Assembly (NCBI RefSeq): GCF_026015965.1
Contig: NZ_CP110383.1
Location: 901,808-965,807, forward strand
Source of the DNA: Selenomonas sputigena
GTDB lineage: Bacteria; Bacillota; Negativicutes; Selenomonadales; Selenomonadaceae
Direction: 5' to 3'
Length of the DNA: 64,000 nucleotides
A program made the position numbers and the translations under genes. Within the stretch, counting starts at the first letter, position 1, and each line of letters opens with the position of its first letter. Under the pieces are notes generated by a model. The model saw only the letters and a list, made by a program, of their open reading frames with translations. It did not search any database and was not told the DNA's origin. Below, one piece after another: positions 27,421 to 36,192 of the stretch.

Positions 27421-30021
27421 TTGAGCAAACGATTTATCCTTGTCGACGGCAGCAGCCTTCTTTACCGTGCATTTTATGCGCTGCCGCTTTTGCAGACGGC
27501 GGAGGGCGCATACACGAATGCGGTATATGGCTTTGCGAATATGCTGCAGAAGCTGCTGAACGAATATGCGCCTGACTATCTTGCCGTCGCTTTTGACAAG
27601 GGGAAGAAGACCTTTCGCAATGAGATGTTTGCAGCGTACAAAGGGACGCGCAAGCCTACGCCGCCCGAGCTTTCGAGTCAGATTCCCATGCTGCACGAGT
27701 TTCTTGCCGCGTTGGGCGTGCCATTAATTGAAGAGGCGGGATATGAAGCTGACGACATCTTGGGGACGCTCGCCGTGAAAGCAGCGCGGGAGGACGTGGA
27801 CGTCCTCGTCGTGACGGGCGACCGCGATGCCTTGCAGCTCGTGCGGGAAAATATCCGTGTGCTATTTACGCGCAAGGGTATGACGGATCTTTTGCTTTAC
27901 GATGAGAAGCTGTTCTTGGAAGAGTACGGCTTCCCTCCAAGGGGACTCATTGATATGAAGGGCTTGATGGGGGACGCTTCTGACAACATCCCGGGCGTTC
28001 CGGGCATCGGCCCGAAGACGGCGAAGAAGCTCCTCATCGACTGCGGCTCCTTGGAAGGCGTTTACGAACGCTTGGCGGAAATCTCGGGCAAGAAGCTCAA
28101 AGAAAATCTCGCATCAAATAAGGAAAAGGCATTTCTGTCCAAAGACTTGGCGACGATTCGCTGCGACATGCCATTGGAATTTGCCCCCGATTCGTATGTG
28201 ATGAAACCCAAGGGCGATGAATTGCAGGTTTTTTTCCAACGGTACGAGATGAAATCTTTGGCGACCGCGTTCGCCTCTTTTGCAGCGGCAGACGGAGTGC
28301 GGGAAGAAACTGCGCCGGAGCTTTCCCTGCATACGATGGATGATGAAGCGGCCAAAAAAGCCTTTGCAGAAAAAGCGGAAGAACAAGGCTTCTTTTCGAT
28401 TGCCGCCTGCTTCGAGGGAAAGGTTCCTGACATGGAGGCGCGGCATCTCGTCTTATGCGCGGGGGGCGAGGTTCTGCTCGCTGAAGCGGCGGAATTGGCC
28501 TGTTTCTCTTCGTTATTTGAAAAAGAGGACATTCAGAAGATTGTCCATGAATACAAGCCGTTCCTTCATTGCGGCATGGGCTTCACTCCTTGCTTCGATG
28601 TTTCTCTTGCTGCATATTTGCTGGCTCCTGCCGCCTCGCAATACGATATGGCAAGCCTCGCAGCTACATACCTTCCTTCTGTGAACGCTGAGGAAGCTGC
28701 ACGGGAAGGAGCTTTGGGAGCAGCATGGTGTGCGGTGCTGCTAGAAAAGATTTATCCTGTGCTGAAGGCGCGTTTGGAAGAGCAGCAGCTTCTTTCTCTC
28801 TATGAGACGATGGAGTTTCCGCTCGTGGAGGTGCTCGCTGCGATGGAGCAGGCAGGCATCTATGTCGATCGGGTGGCCTTGCATGAAAAATCCCGAGAGA
28901 TTTCCGCCCACATTGCCCACTTGACAGCGGAGATTTATGATTTGGCGAAGGGCGAGTTCAACATCAATTCGCCCAAGCAGCTGTCTGCCGTGCTGTTTGA
29001 GCGTCTTGACCTGCAGCCGCCCATGGGAACGAAGAAGACGAAGACCGGGTACTCGACGAATGCCGAGGTGCTTGAAGCCATGCGCTTCGACCATCCGATT
29101 CTGGAAAAGATTCTTTCGTACCGCTTCTGGACGAAGCTGCAGTCGACGTATCTTGACAGCATGGAAGGCTTGATTTCTCCGCGCACGAAGCGCATCCATA
29201 CGAGTTTCAATCAGACGGTCACGGCGACGGGACGCTTGAGCAGCTCAGAGCCGAATCTGCAGAACATTCCCGTGCGTACGGAAGAGGGACGGCAGATCCG
29301 TGCGCTCTTTGAACCGAGCGACGGCTATGACGCCCTTATGTCCGCCGACTACTCGCAGATCGAGCTGCGCATCCTCGCGCATCTTTCTGAGGACAAGAAT
29401 TTCTTGGAAGCGTTCCTGCACGGGCAGGATATTCACGCGCGAACGGCGTCCGAGGTCTTCGGCGTGCCGATGGAAGCGGTCACGCCGGATTTGCGCCGCA
29501 AGGCGAAGGCCGTGAACTTCGGCATCGTCTACGGCATCAGCGACTATGGACTTTCCAAAGATCTCCATATCTCGCGACAGGAGGCAGCCGACTATATTGC
29601 GAGTTATTTTGAAAAGTGCAGCGGCGTCAAGCGTTTTATCGACGGGGTTGTGGAAAAGGCGCATAGCGACGGCTTCGTCACGACGATTTTCGGCAGGAGG
29701 CGCGACCTGCCCGCCATCAAAAGCTCCAATTACAATCAGCGGACACTGGCGGAGCGCATGGCGATGAACACGCCGATTCAAGGCTCGGCTGCCGACATCA
29801 TCAAGCTCGCGATGATCAAGACGCATCGCGCGCTCCAAGAAGGCGGATTCAAGAGCCGCATCCTGCTGCAGGTGCACGATGAGCTTGTGCTCGAAATCAT
29901 GCAGAACGAAAAAGAGCAGGTTGCGGAACTTGTGCACGACGCTATGGAAAATGTCGTGCAGCTTTCCGTGCCGCTTTCGGTCGATATTCATACGGGTGAG
30001 AACTGGGCGGCAGCGAAATAA
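27421..30021 (+). CDS. polA: DNA polymerase I
   Basis: Gap-filling and primer-removing polymerase, 866 residues. The N-terminal 5'-3' exonuclease (about 1-290) is intact (VDGSSLLYRAFYALP, YEADDILGTLA, TGDRDALQL, GDASDNIPGVPGIGPKTA). The middle 3'-5' exonuclease fold (about 300-480) has lost the catalytic DxE motif: the matching strand reads GFFSIAACFEG, so proofreading is probably dead, as in Bacillus and Taq enzymes. The polymerase domain keeps motif A (SADYSQIELRIL), motif B (RRKAKAVNFGIVYG) and motif C (QVHDELVLE). The TTG at 27421 is 7 nt from GAGGTG. mutM-coaE follows after 13 nt. Confidence 0.97.
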   Translation: MSKRFILVDGSSLLYRAFYALPLLQTAEGAYTNAVYGFANMLQKLLNEYAPDYLAVAFDKGKKTFRNEMFAAYKGTRKPTPPELSSQIPMLHEFLAALGVPLIEEAGYEADDILGTLAVKAAREDVDVLVVTGDRDALQLVRENIRVLFTRKGMTDLLLYDEKLFLEEYGFPPRGLIDMKGLMGDASDNIPGVPGIGPKTAKKLLIDCGSLEGVYERLAEISGKKLKENLASNKEKAFLSKDLATIRCDMPLEFAPDSYVMKPKGDELQVFFQRYEMKSLATAFASFAAADGVREETAPELSLHTMDDEAAKKAFAEKAEEQGFFSIAACFEGKVPDMEARHLVLCAGGEVLLAEAAELACFSSLFEKEDIQKIVHEYKPFLHCGMGFTPCFDVSLAAYLLAPAASQYDMASLAATYLPSVNAEEAAREGALGAAWCAVLLEKIYPVLKARLEEQQLLSLYETMEFPLVEVLAAMEQAGIYVDRVALHEKSREISAHIAHLTAEIYDLAKGEFNINSPKQLSAVLFERLDLQPPMGTKKTKTGYSTNAEVLEAMRFDHPILEKILSYRFWTKLQSTYLDSMEGLISPRTKRIHTSFNQTVTATGRLSSSEPNLQNIPVRTEEGRQIRALFEPSDGYDALMSADYSQIELRILAHLSEDKNFLEAFLHGQDIHARTASEVFGVPMEAVTPDLRRKAKAVNFGIVYGISDYGLSKDLHISRQEAADYIASYFEKCSGVKRFIDGVVEKAHSDGFVTTIFGRRRDLPAIKSSNYNQRTLAERMAMNTPIQGSAADIIKLAMIKTHRALQEGGFKSRILLQVHDELVLEIMQNEKEQVAELVHDAMENVVQLSVPLSVDIHTGENWAAAK

Positions 30022-30034
30022 GGGGATGAGATGA

Positions 30035-31468
30035 ATGCCGGAACTTCCCGAAGTTGAAACCATACGGCGTTCTTTGAAAAAGACTGCGGCAGGACGGCGC
30101 ATCGAGGAAGTCGATGTGCTTCTGCCGCGAACGATAAGATTCCCAGAGGTTGAGGAGTTCCGCTCGCGCGTGCGCGGGCAGCGCATCCTTCGCTTGGAGC
30201 GGCGCGGCAAGTATCTGCTGCTGCTTCTGGAGAGCGGGGAAACCTTGCTGCTCCATCTGCGCATGACGGGACGCTTTTATCGGCGCGATGCCGACACGCC
30301 GACTGGCAGACATGTGCGTGCCGTCTTTCATCTTGATGATGGAAGCTGTCTCTTTTTTGAAGATGTTCGGACATTCGGCGAGATCCATCTGCTGCAGCCG
30401 CAGGAACGGCAGGCGTTTCCTGCATTTGCCTGCATGGGCCCCGAGCCTTTGACCGAGGAATTTGATGCATCGTATTTATATGACGCCATGCAAAAGAGCG
30501 GTCAGCGCATCAAGAGCTTTTTGCTCGATCAGGGCAAGGTGGCGGGACTTGGCAATATCTATGTCGATGAAGCCTTGTTCTTTGCAGGCGTCCATCCTCT
30601 GCGAAGAGCGCATACGCTGAATCACGACGAGGCGTTCCGTCTTTGGCAGGCGATCAACAAGGTCATCGCCGAAGGCATCGAAGACGGCGGCACGACGTTT
30701 CGCGACTATGTGGACGGCGAGGGCAAGTCTGGCTTTCATCAGCAAAAGCTGCGCGTCTATCATCGGGAAGGAGAGCCGTGCCTCGTCTGCGGCACAAAGA
30801 TCGAGAAGATTCGTGTGGGCGGGCGCGGCACGCGATTCTGCCCGCATTGTCAGCCGCTGCGCGACGGCAAGTTGAGATTGATCGGCTTGACCGGCGTCAT
30901 CGCGAGCGGCAAGAGCACGGTCAGCCGCCAGCTTATGAAGCTTGGCGCACACGTCATTGATACCGATAAGATCGCGCACGATCTGGCGAAGCCGCACAAA
31001 CCTCTTTGGGACGCCTATCGCGAGCATTTCGGCGAAGAGATCTTGGCCGAGGACGGCAGTCTTTGCCGCGAAAAGATTGCGGCGCGAGTGTTTTCTGATC
31101 CCGAGGAACGCCGCTGGATCGATGGGGCGGCGCATCCGTTGATTGCTGCAAGCGTGAGGAAAAAGATTACCGCTCTTGAGAAAAAGGGCGCGAAATTCAT
31201 CTTCCTCGATGTGCCGCTGCTCTTTGAGGCGGGTTGGAATCGCATGGCAGATTTCATCTGGCTCGTCTCTGTGTCGAAGGAGACGCAGCTGGCGCGTCTG
31301 ATGAAGCGCAACGGCTATACTGAGGAGGAAGCGGCGGCAAGGATTCGCTCGCAATTTCCGTTGGAGGAGAAAAGGCAGCGTGCCGACTGCATCATCGAGA
31401 ACGATGGCACGCTGCAAGAGACGGCTGCGCAGGCAGCGGCGGCATGGGAAAGGCTGTCGGCGCTTTGA
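30035..31468 (+). CDS. mutM-coaE: MutM-CoaE fusion: formamidopyrimidine-DNA glycosylase + dephospho-CoA kinase
   Basis: One uninterrupted 477-codon frame with two complete enzymes. Residues 1-275 are Fpg/MutM, which excises oxidised purines such as 8-oxoG. It has the N-terminal PELPEVETIRR catalytic proline/glutamate, DQGKVAGLGNIYVDEALF (helix-two-turn-helix) and a full zinc finger, CLVCGTKIEKI to RGTRFCPHCQ. Residues 281-477 are dephospho-CoA kinase: P-loop GLTGVIASGKST, DTDKIAHDL, the lid region and FLDVPLLFEAG. The linker is only about eight residues (PLRDGKLR). A TTG at the junction has no ribosome-binding site. In many Firmicutes these are separate adjacent genes, so the join is an unusual stop loss with no obvious functional link. 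Confidence 0.92.
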   Translation: MPELPEVETIRRSLKKTAAGRRIEEVDVLLPRTIRFPEVEEFRSRVRGQRILRLERRGKYLLLLLESGETLLLHLRMTGRFYRRDADTPTGRHVRAVFHLDDGSCLFFEDVRTFGEIHLLQPQERQAFPAFACMGPEPLTEEFDASYLYDAMQKSGQRIKSFLLDQGKVAGLGNIYVDEALFFAGVHPLRRAHTLNHDEAFRLWQAINKVIAEGIEDGGTTFRDYVDGEGKSGFHQQKLRVYHREGEPCLVCGTKIEKIRVGGRGTRFCPHCQPLRDGKLRLIGLTGVIASGKSTVSRQLMKLGAHVIDTDKIAHDLAKPHKPLWDAYREHFGEEILAEDGSLCREKIAARVFSDPEERRWIDGAAHPLIAASVRKKITALEKKGAKFIFLDVPLLFEAGWNRMADFIWLVSVSKETQLARLMKRNGYTEEEAAARIRSQFPLEEKRQRADCIIENDGTLQETAAQAAAAWERLSAL

Positions 31469-31500
31469 TATGCGCCGCACGGAGGGAAGAGGGAGCTTGC

Positions 31501-32130
31501 ATGGCGGAGGACAACGATTTTTACAGGCGCGTCAGGCAGAGACGGCAGGAGACGAATCGCCGTTTTGCCGCCTTCTTCCTTGGCGTCGTCATCCTGTGCA
31601 TGGCGTTTTCCTTTTTTTTCGCCATGCAGTCGGAATCCATGCAGCGTCAGTACATCTACCCCTACCCATATCGCTCGGTTGTCGAGCATTACGCCGCAAA
31701 GTACAAGGTGGACAGTTCTCTCGTGGCGGGCATGATCTTGTCGGAGAGCAAGTTTCAAAGCGGAGCGAAATCTCATCGCGGCGCCGTCGGCCTGATGCAG
31801 CTGATGCCGGAAACGGCGCTGTGGATTTCCGAGCAAATCGACGATCAAGAGTATGATCCGGGCGAACTGCATGAACCGCAGAAGAATATCGAGTACGGCA
31901 CATGGTACATCGCTTCGCTGGAAAAGGAGTTCGAGGGCAACGACGTGCTGGCTTTGGCAGCGTACAACGCCGGACGCGGCAATGTGCACGATTGGATGGA
32001 AGAAAATCATTGGGGCATGGATTTTCGTGAGGTTTCCGCCATACCTTATGAGGAAACGCGCGCCTATGTGATGAGTGTTCTGAAGAACAGGCAGAAGTAT
32101 TTGGAGCTTTACGGCGACAAGGAAGATTGA
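31501..32130 (+). CDS. Membrane-anchored lytic transglycosylase (Slt family)
   Basis: Cleaves glycan strands to 1,6-anhydro-MurNAc products. It has 209 residues: a short basic N terminus, one membrane anchor (FFLGVVILCMAFSFFFAM, about 22-40) and a Slt70-type catalytic domain. The catalytic Glu is in ILSESKFQSGAKSHRGAVGL. The other motifs are MQLMPETA and LAAYNAGRGNVHDW. The ATG at 31501 follows GAGGGAGC; a longer frame from 31444 would lie inside coaE. Its stop overlaps a possible TTG start of polC. Anhydro-MurNAc released here could feed the MurP/MurQ recycling route. Confidence 0.9.
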   Translation: MAEDNDFYRRVRQRRQETNRRFAAFFLGVVILCMAFSFFFAMQSESMQRQYIYPYPYRSVVEHYAAKYKVDSSLVAGMILSESKFQSGAKSHRGAVGLMQLMPETALWISEQIDDQEYDPGELHEPQKNIEYGTWYIASLEKEFEGNDVLALAAYNAGRGNVHDWMEENHWGMDFREVSAIPYEETRAYVMSVLKNRQKYLELYGDKED

Positions 32131-32141
32131 GCGAGGCGCGT

Positions 32142-35100
32142 ATGATGCAGAAGAAGCTATGTATTGTTCCGGAAAAAAGAAATATCCTGCGCGAACTCAC
32201 GCAGGGCATCGAGCTTACGCAAGCAGAGCAGAAGATTCTCTTTGCCGCCGTCGTCAAGCATGTGGAGATTTCTCTGAAAGGGAACTCTTGGGAGATTCTG
32301 CTGCAGACGCAGGAATTCATCCGCACGAGCCTCCTCGACTATGTGGGCGCATACATCAAGAAGCGGGTGCAGATCGAGAATCTTGTGTTTTATCAGGACG
32401 TTCTCGATATTGAGGCTTCCATTGAGCGCGCATGGAAGGAACTCTGCCTCGTTGCCGCCAACGGCAATCCGACGGTGCTCCATCTGCTCAAGAATGCAAA
32501 GCGCATCTTCGACGGGAGTAGTCTGCTCCTTGAGGTCAAGGGTGAGCTTTCGGGCGAGATTCTGCGCGCGCACGATGTACCGAATCTCCTGCAGAAGGCC
32601 ATCGAGAAGATGCTCACGATTCGCTGCACCGTTTCGTACAAGGCGCTTGACGAGGAATACGACATCCTGGAAGAGGATGGCGACCTCATGATGGATCGCG
32701 TCTATGAGGAAAATCTGCGGCAGAAGAAAGAAGCGTCTGCCGCGGCTCCTTCTGCGGCGCAGCCGACAAAAGCGGCTGCGGCTTCTGCGCATCGGTCAGC
32801 GTCCATGACGCGGACGGCGGGGCATGGCGCAGACTTGATTTTTGGCAAGAGGTTTACGGGCGAAGCGATTTCCATCGACGACACTGACGGCGAGATGAAG
32901 AACGTCATCCTGACAGGTACGATCGGGCGCGTCAGCTCACGGGAGTTCAAGACGAACACGAAGCTTCTGCTCTTCGATCTCGCCGACGCGACGAATGGTA
33001 TCAGCTGCAAGAAGTTCTTCAAGGAAAAGGAGCAGGAAGCATACGACAAGGCACTGGCTTCCGTGAAAGAAGGGATGCTCGTACGAGTCAAGGGCGCGAT
33101 TCGCTTTGACACGTTCCAGAACGAGTTCATGCTCTTCGTCGATTCGATGCAGAAAGTGGAAAAGCCGAAGCGCGAGGACAAGTCCGAGGTCAAGCGCGTC
33201 GAGCTTCATGCGCATACGCGCATGAGCAATATGGACGCCGTAGTTTCGGCGGAAACGCTGATCAAGACGGCGGCTTCCTGGGGCTGGCCTGCCATCGCCA
33301 TCACCGATCACGGCGTCGTACAGGCGTTTCCCGATGCAGCCAAGGCGGCGTCCAAGCTCGACATCAAGGTCATCTACGGCATGGAAGGCTATCTTGTCCA
33401 GGAGGATTTTGAGCAGAAGCACGCGAATCATATCATTTTTCTGGCAAAGAACTTGAACGGTCTGCGCAATCTCTATCAGATGGTGTCGCTGTCGCATCTG
33501 AAATATCTGCATCGTCAGCCGCGCCTTCCCAAGCACATCATTGAGGAATACCGCGAGGATGTCATCATCGGCTCTGCCTGCGAAGCGGGCGAGCTGATCC
33601 GCGCCATCGTCGCGCAGAAGCCTGAAGAGGAGCTTCTGGAAATCGCGAGTTTTTACGATTACCTTGAGATCCAGCCCATCGGCAACAATGAATTCCTCGT
33701 GCGAAGCGACAAATTCCCGCATATCAAGGATGACGAGGACTTGCGGCGCATCAATCTCAAGGTGGCGGAGCTGGCGAAAAAACTCGGGAAAATGCTCATC
33801 GCTACATGCGACGTCCATTTTCTCAATCCCGAGGATGCGATCTACCGCGCGATTCTCATGAAGGGCAAGGGATTCGAGGATGCGGAACTGCAGCCGCCGC
33901 TTTTCTTGCGCACGACGGAGGAGATGCTCGCCGAGTTTGATTATCTGGGCGAAGAGGCCGCATACGAGGCGGTCGTGACGAATCCGCGCAAGGTCAGCGA
34001 CATGATCGAGAAGTTCAAGCCCATTCCCGATGAGCTTTATTCGCCGATGATCCCGGGCGCTGCGGAGGAAATCCGCGATATGTCGTACCGCAAGGCACGT
34101 TCCCTCTACGGCGAGAACCTGCCCGAGGTCGTCGAAGCCCGCTTGAAGCAGGAGCTTACGCCGATCATCGGGCATGGTTTCTCGGTGCTCTACCTCATTG
34201 CCCAACGTCTCGTCAAGAAGTCGAACGATGACGGCTACCTCGTCGGCTCGCGCGGCTCGGTCGGCTCGTCCTTCGTGGCGACGATGACCGACATCACGGA
34301 GGTCAACCCTCTGCCGCCGCATTGGCGCTGCCCGCACTGCAAATTCAGCGAGTTTGTCGAGGACGGCTCCGTCGGCTGCGGCTACGATCTGCCCAGCCGA
34401 AAATGCCCGGTATGCGGCACGGAACTTCTCAAGGATGGACACGATATACCGTTTGCCGTATTTCTCGGCTTTGATGGCGACAAGGTTCCTGATATTGATT
34501 TGAATTTTTCGGGTGAATATCAGCCTGTGGCACACAAGTATACGGAAGAGCTTTTCGGCAAGGACAATGTCTACCGCGCGGGCACGATCGCCACGGTCGC
34601 CGACAAGACGGCGTTCGGCTATGTGAAGAAGTTCTTTGAGGAGAAGGGCGTCAAGAAGCACAATGCCTACATCGCGAGTCTCGCCGCCGGCTGCATGGGC
34701 GTCAAGCGCACGACGGGACAGCATCCTGCGGGCATCATGGTCGTGCCGCGCAATATGGACGTGCACTTTTTCACGCCGATCCAGCGTCCCGCCGACGACA
34801 AGAACACGACGACGATCACGACGCATTTCGACTATCATTCAATCAGCAGCCGTCTCGTCAAGCTCGACATCCTCGGACACGATGACCCGACGGTCATCAA
34901 GATGCTCGAAGACCTCACGCATCGCGATCCCAAGACGATACCGTTCGACGATCCGGCGACCCTGAGCATCTTTTCTTCGACGAAGGCGCTGGGGCTCGAT
35001 CCCAAGGAGCTTGGAGCGAATTCGGGCACGTTCGGCATCCCCGAATTTCGCACGGGCTTCACGCGCCAGATGATCGACGATACGCATCCGTCGTGCTTCA

Positions 35101-35909
35101 GCGACCTCGTGCGCATCTCGGGCTTCTCGCACGGCACGGACGTTTGGCTCGGCAACGCGCAGGATCTCATCCGCAGCGGTCAATGCACCCTGCGCGAAGC
35201 CATATCGGCGCGTGATGACATCATGATGTACTTGATTCACAGCGGCATCGATCCGCTCCTTTCCTTTCAGACGATGGAATCGGTCAGAAAGGGCAAGGGC
35301 ATCAAGGAAGCAACGGTGAAGATCCTGCGCGAGGGGGGCATCCCCGAATGGTACATCGAGGCGTGTCAGAAGATCAAGTACATGTTCCCGCGCGCCCACG
35401 CGACCGCCTACGTCATGATGGCTTGGCGCATCGCTTACTGCAAGGTGCATTATCCGCTTGCCTTCTATGCGGCCTATTTCTCGATTCGTGCGGCGGAATT
35501 TGATGCCGATGTCGTGGCGCGCGGCAAGGACTATGTGAAGAAGCAGCTCGACGCATTGGAGGCGAAGGAAGCGCCCGACATCAAGGAAAAAGCGACGATC
35601 ATCGTCCTGCAGCTTGCTTGGGAGATGTATCTTCGAGGCTTTTTTATGGAACGCGTCGATATCTACGCTTCCGAAGCGGAACGTTTCGTGCTCCACGAGA
35701 AATCCCTCCTGCCGCCGCTCGCCTCCTTGGGCGGCGTTGGAGCTTCCGCCGCGCGCAGCATCGTCGAGGCGCGAAAGGACGGACTCTTCACGTCCATCGA
35801 GGACATCAAGAAGCGCACGGGCGTATCGAAGACATGCATCGAGGCGCTGCAGGCGCACGGCTGCCTTGCCGATATGGATGCGAGCGATCAGATGGAACTT
35901 TTCATGTAG
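32142..35909 (+). CDS. polC: DNA polymerase III alpha subunit PolC lacking the 3'-5' exonuclease domain
   Basis: Replicative polymerase of Firmicutes. It has 1255 residues where typical PolC has about 1430. Order seen: an N-terminal domain (about 1-225), an OB domain (GTIGRVSSREFKTNTKLLLF), a PHP domain first half (VELHAHTRMSNMDAVVS, ITDHGVVQAFPDA, KVIYGMEGYL), a direct join to the PHP second half (NHIIFLAKNLNGLRNLYQMV), then the polymerase palm (GSRGSVGSSFVAT, zinc Cys pairs HWRCPHC and RKCPVCG, catalytic PDIDLNFSGEYQP) and fingers. The roughly 180-residue DEDD exonuclease (FDVETTG in Bacillus) that normally interrupts PHP is cleanly absent. The ATG pair at 32142/32145 is preferred; a TTG at 32127 overlaps the previous stop. 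Confidence 0.96.
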   Translation: MMQKKLCIVPEKRNILRELTQGIELTQAEQKILFAAVVKHVEISLKGNSWEILLQTQEFIRTSLLDYVGAYIKKRVQIENLVFYQDVLDIEASIERAWKELCLVAANGNPTVLHLLKNAKRIFDGSSLLLEVKGELSGEILRAHDVPNLLQKAIEKMLTIRCTVSYKALDEEYDILEEDGDLMMDRVYEENLRQKKEASAAAPSAAQPTKAAAASAHRSASMTRTAGHGADLIFGKRFTGEAISIDDTDGEMKNVILTGTIGRVSSREFKTNTKLLLFDLADATNGISCKKFFKEKEQEAYDKALASVKEGMLVRVKGAIRFDTFQNEFMLFVDSMQKVEKPKREDKSEVKRVELHAHTRMSNMDAVVSAETLIKTAASWGWPAIAITDHGVVQAFPDAAKAASKLDIKVIYGMEGYLVQEDFEQKHANHIIFLAKNLNGLRNLYQMVSLSHLKYLHRQPRLPKHIIEEYREDVIIGSACEAGELIRAIVAQKPEEELLEIASFYDYLEIQPIGNNEFLVRSDKFPHIKDDEDLRRINLKVAELAKKLGKMLIATCDVHFLNPEDAIYRAILMKGKGFEDAELQPPLFLRTTEEMLAEFDYLGEEAAYEAVVTNPRKVSDMIEKFKPIPDELYSPMIPGAAEEIRDMSYRKARSLYGENLPEVVEARLKQELTPIIGHGFSVLYLIAQRLVKKSNDDGYLVGSRGSVGSSFVATMTDITEVNPLPPHWRCPHCKFSEFVEDGSVGCGYDLPSRKCPVCGTELLKDGHDIPFAVFLGFDGDKVPDIDLNFSGEYQPVAHKYTEELFGKDNVYRAGTIATVADKTAFGYVKKFFEEKGVKKHNAYIASLAAGCMGVKRTTGQHPAGIMVVPRNMDVHFFTPIQRPADDKNTTTITTHFDYHSISSRLVKLDILGHDDPTVIKMLEDLTHRDPKTIPFDDPATLSIFSSTKALGLDPKELGANSGTFGIPEFRTGFTRQMIDDTHPSCFSDLVRISGFSHGTDVWLGNAQDLIRSGQCTLREAISARDDIMMYLIHSGIDPLLSFQTMESVRKGKGIKEATVKILREGGIPEWYIEACQKIKYMFPRAHATAYVMMAWRIAYCKVHYPLAFYAAYFSIRAAEFDADVVARGKDYVKKQLDALEAKEAPDIKEKATIIVLQLAWEMYLRGFFMERVDIYASEAERFVLHEKSLLPPLASLGGVGASAARSIVEARKDGLFTSIEDIKKRTGVSKTCIEALQAHGCLADMDASDQMELFM

Positions 35910-35957
35910 TTGGGGGCGGCTTCGTCTTCCCCTCTTGGAACGTCATGAGAAAATAAT

Positions 35958-35986
35958 ATGACATTTCAAGAAAAATACTATATAAT
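35958..35986 (+). promoter_or_regulatory. Promoter of the miaB-mutSL operon
   Basis: ATGACA (35958-35963), a 17-bp spacer and a perfect TATAAT (35981-35986). The 163-bp structured repeat starts 14 bp after the -10, so the transcript leader would be almost entirely that repeat. Confidence 0.7.
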
Positions 35987-36000
35987 GATACGCAGATTTC

Positions 36001-36163
36001 AGGAATCACTGATAAATTCAGCCACCCATCTTCGCACATCTGCGCTGTCCTCTCGTCGTCGACAAATCCTCGACGTAGCACCGCTACGCCTGTGGTTTGT
36101 CTCCTCGATAGATACAGTGCATCTGTGCAAATCTGGGCGACCTCATTTTATCAGCGCTTCCTT
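36001..36163 (+). repeat. Structured repeat family 2, long copy (MITE-like)
   Basis: 163 bp with terminal inverted repeats of about 16 bp at 14 matches (AGGAATCACTGATAAA; the other end reads AAGGAAGCGCTGATAAAA on the reverse strand). The similarity of the arms continues inward for about 40 bp. Inside are nested palindromes: GACAAATCC with GGTTTGTC, enclosing GTAGC-ACC-GCTAC. It would fold as one long branched hairpin. There is no coding capacity. I could not identify a target-site duplication. Confidence 0.8.
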
Positions 36164-36192
36164 CAGTTTTGTAAGGAGTACGTCAATTTTTC

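Noticed and set aside
30860-30885. Separate coaE start at the junction TTG
   Set aside because: No Shine-Dalgarno sequence precedes it and the upstream frame is continuous; kept as a fusion.
32937-34838. 633-codon minus-strand open frame inside polC
   Set aside because: Antisense shadow of polC with no recognisable domain, start site or promoter.
35990-36175. Target-site duplication around the 163-bp element
   Set aside because: The flanks (AGATTTC on the left, TCAGTTTTG on the right) show no convincing direct repeat, so mobility is not proven.
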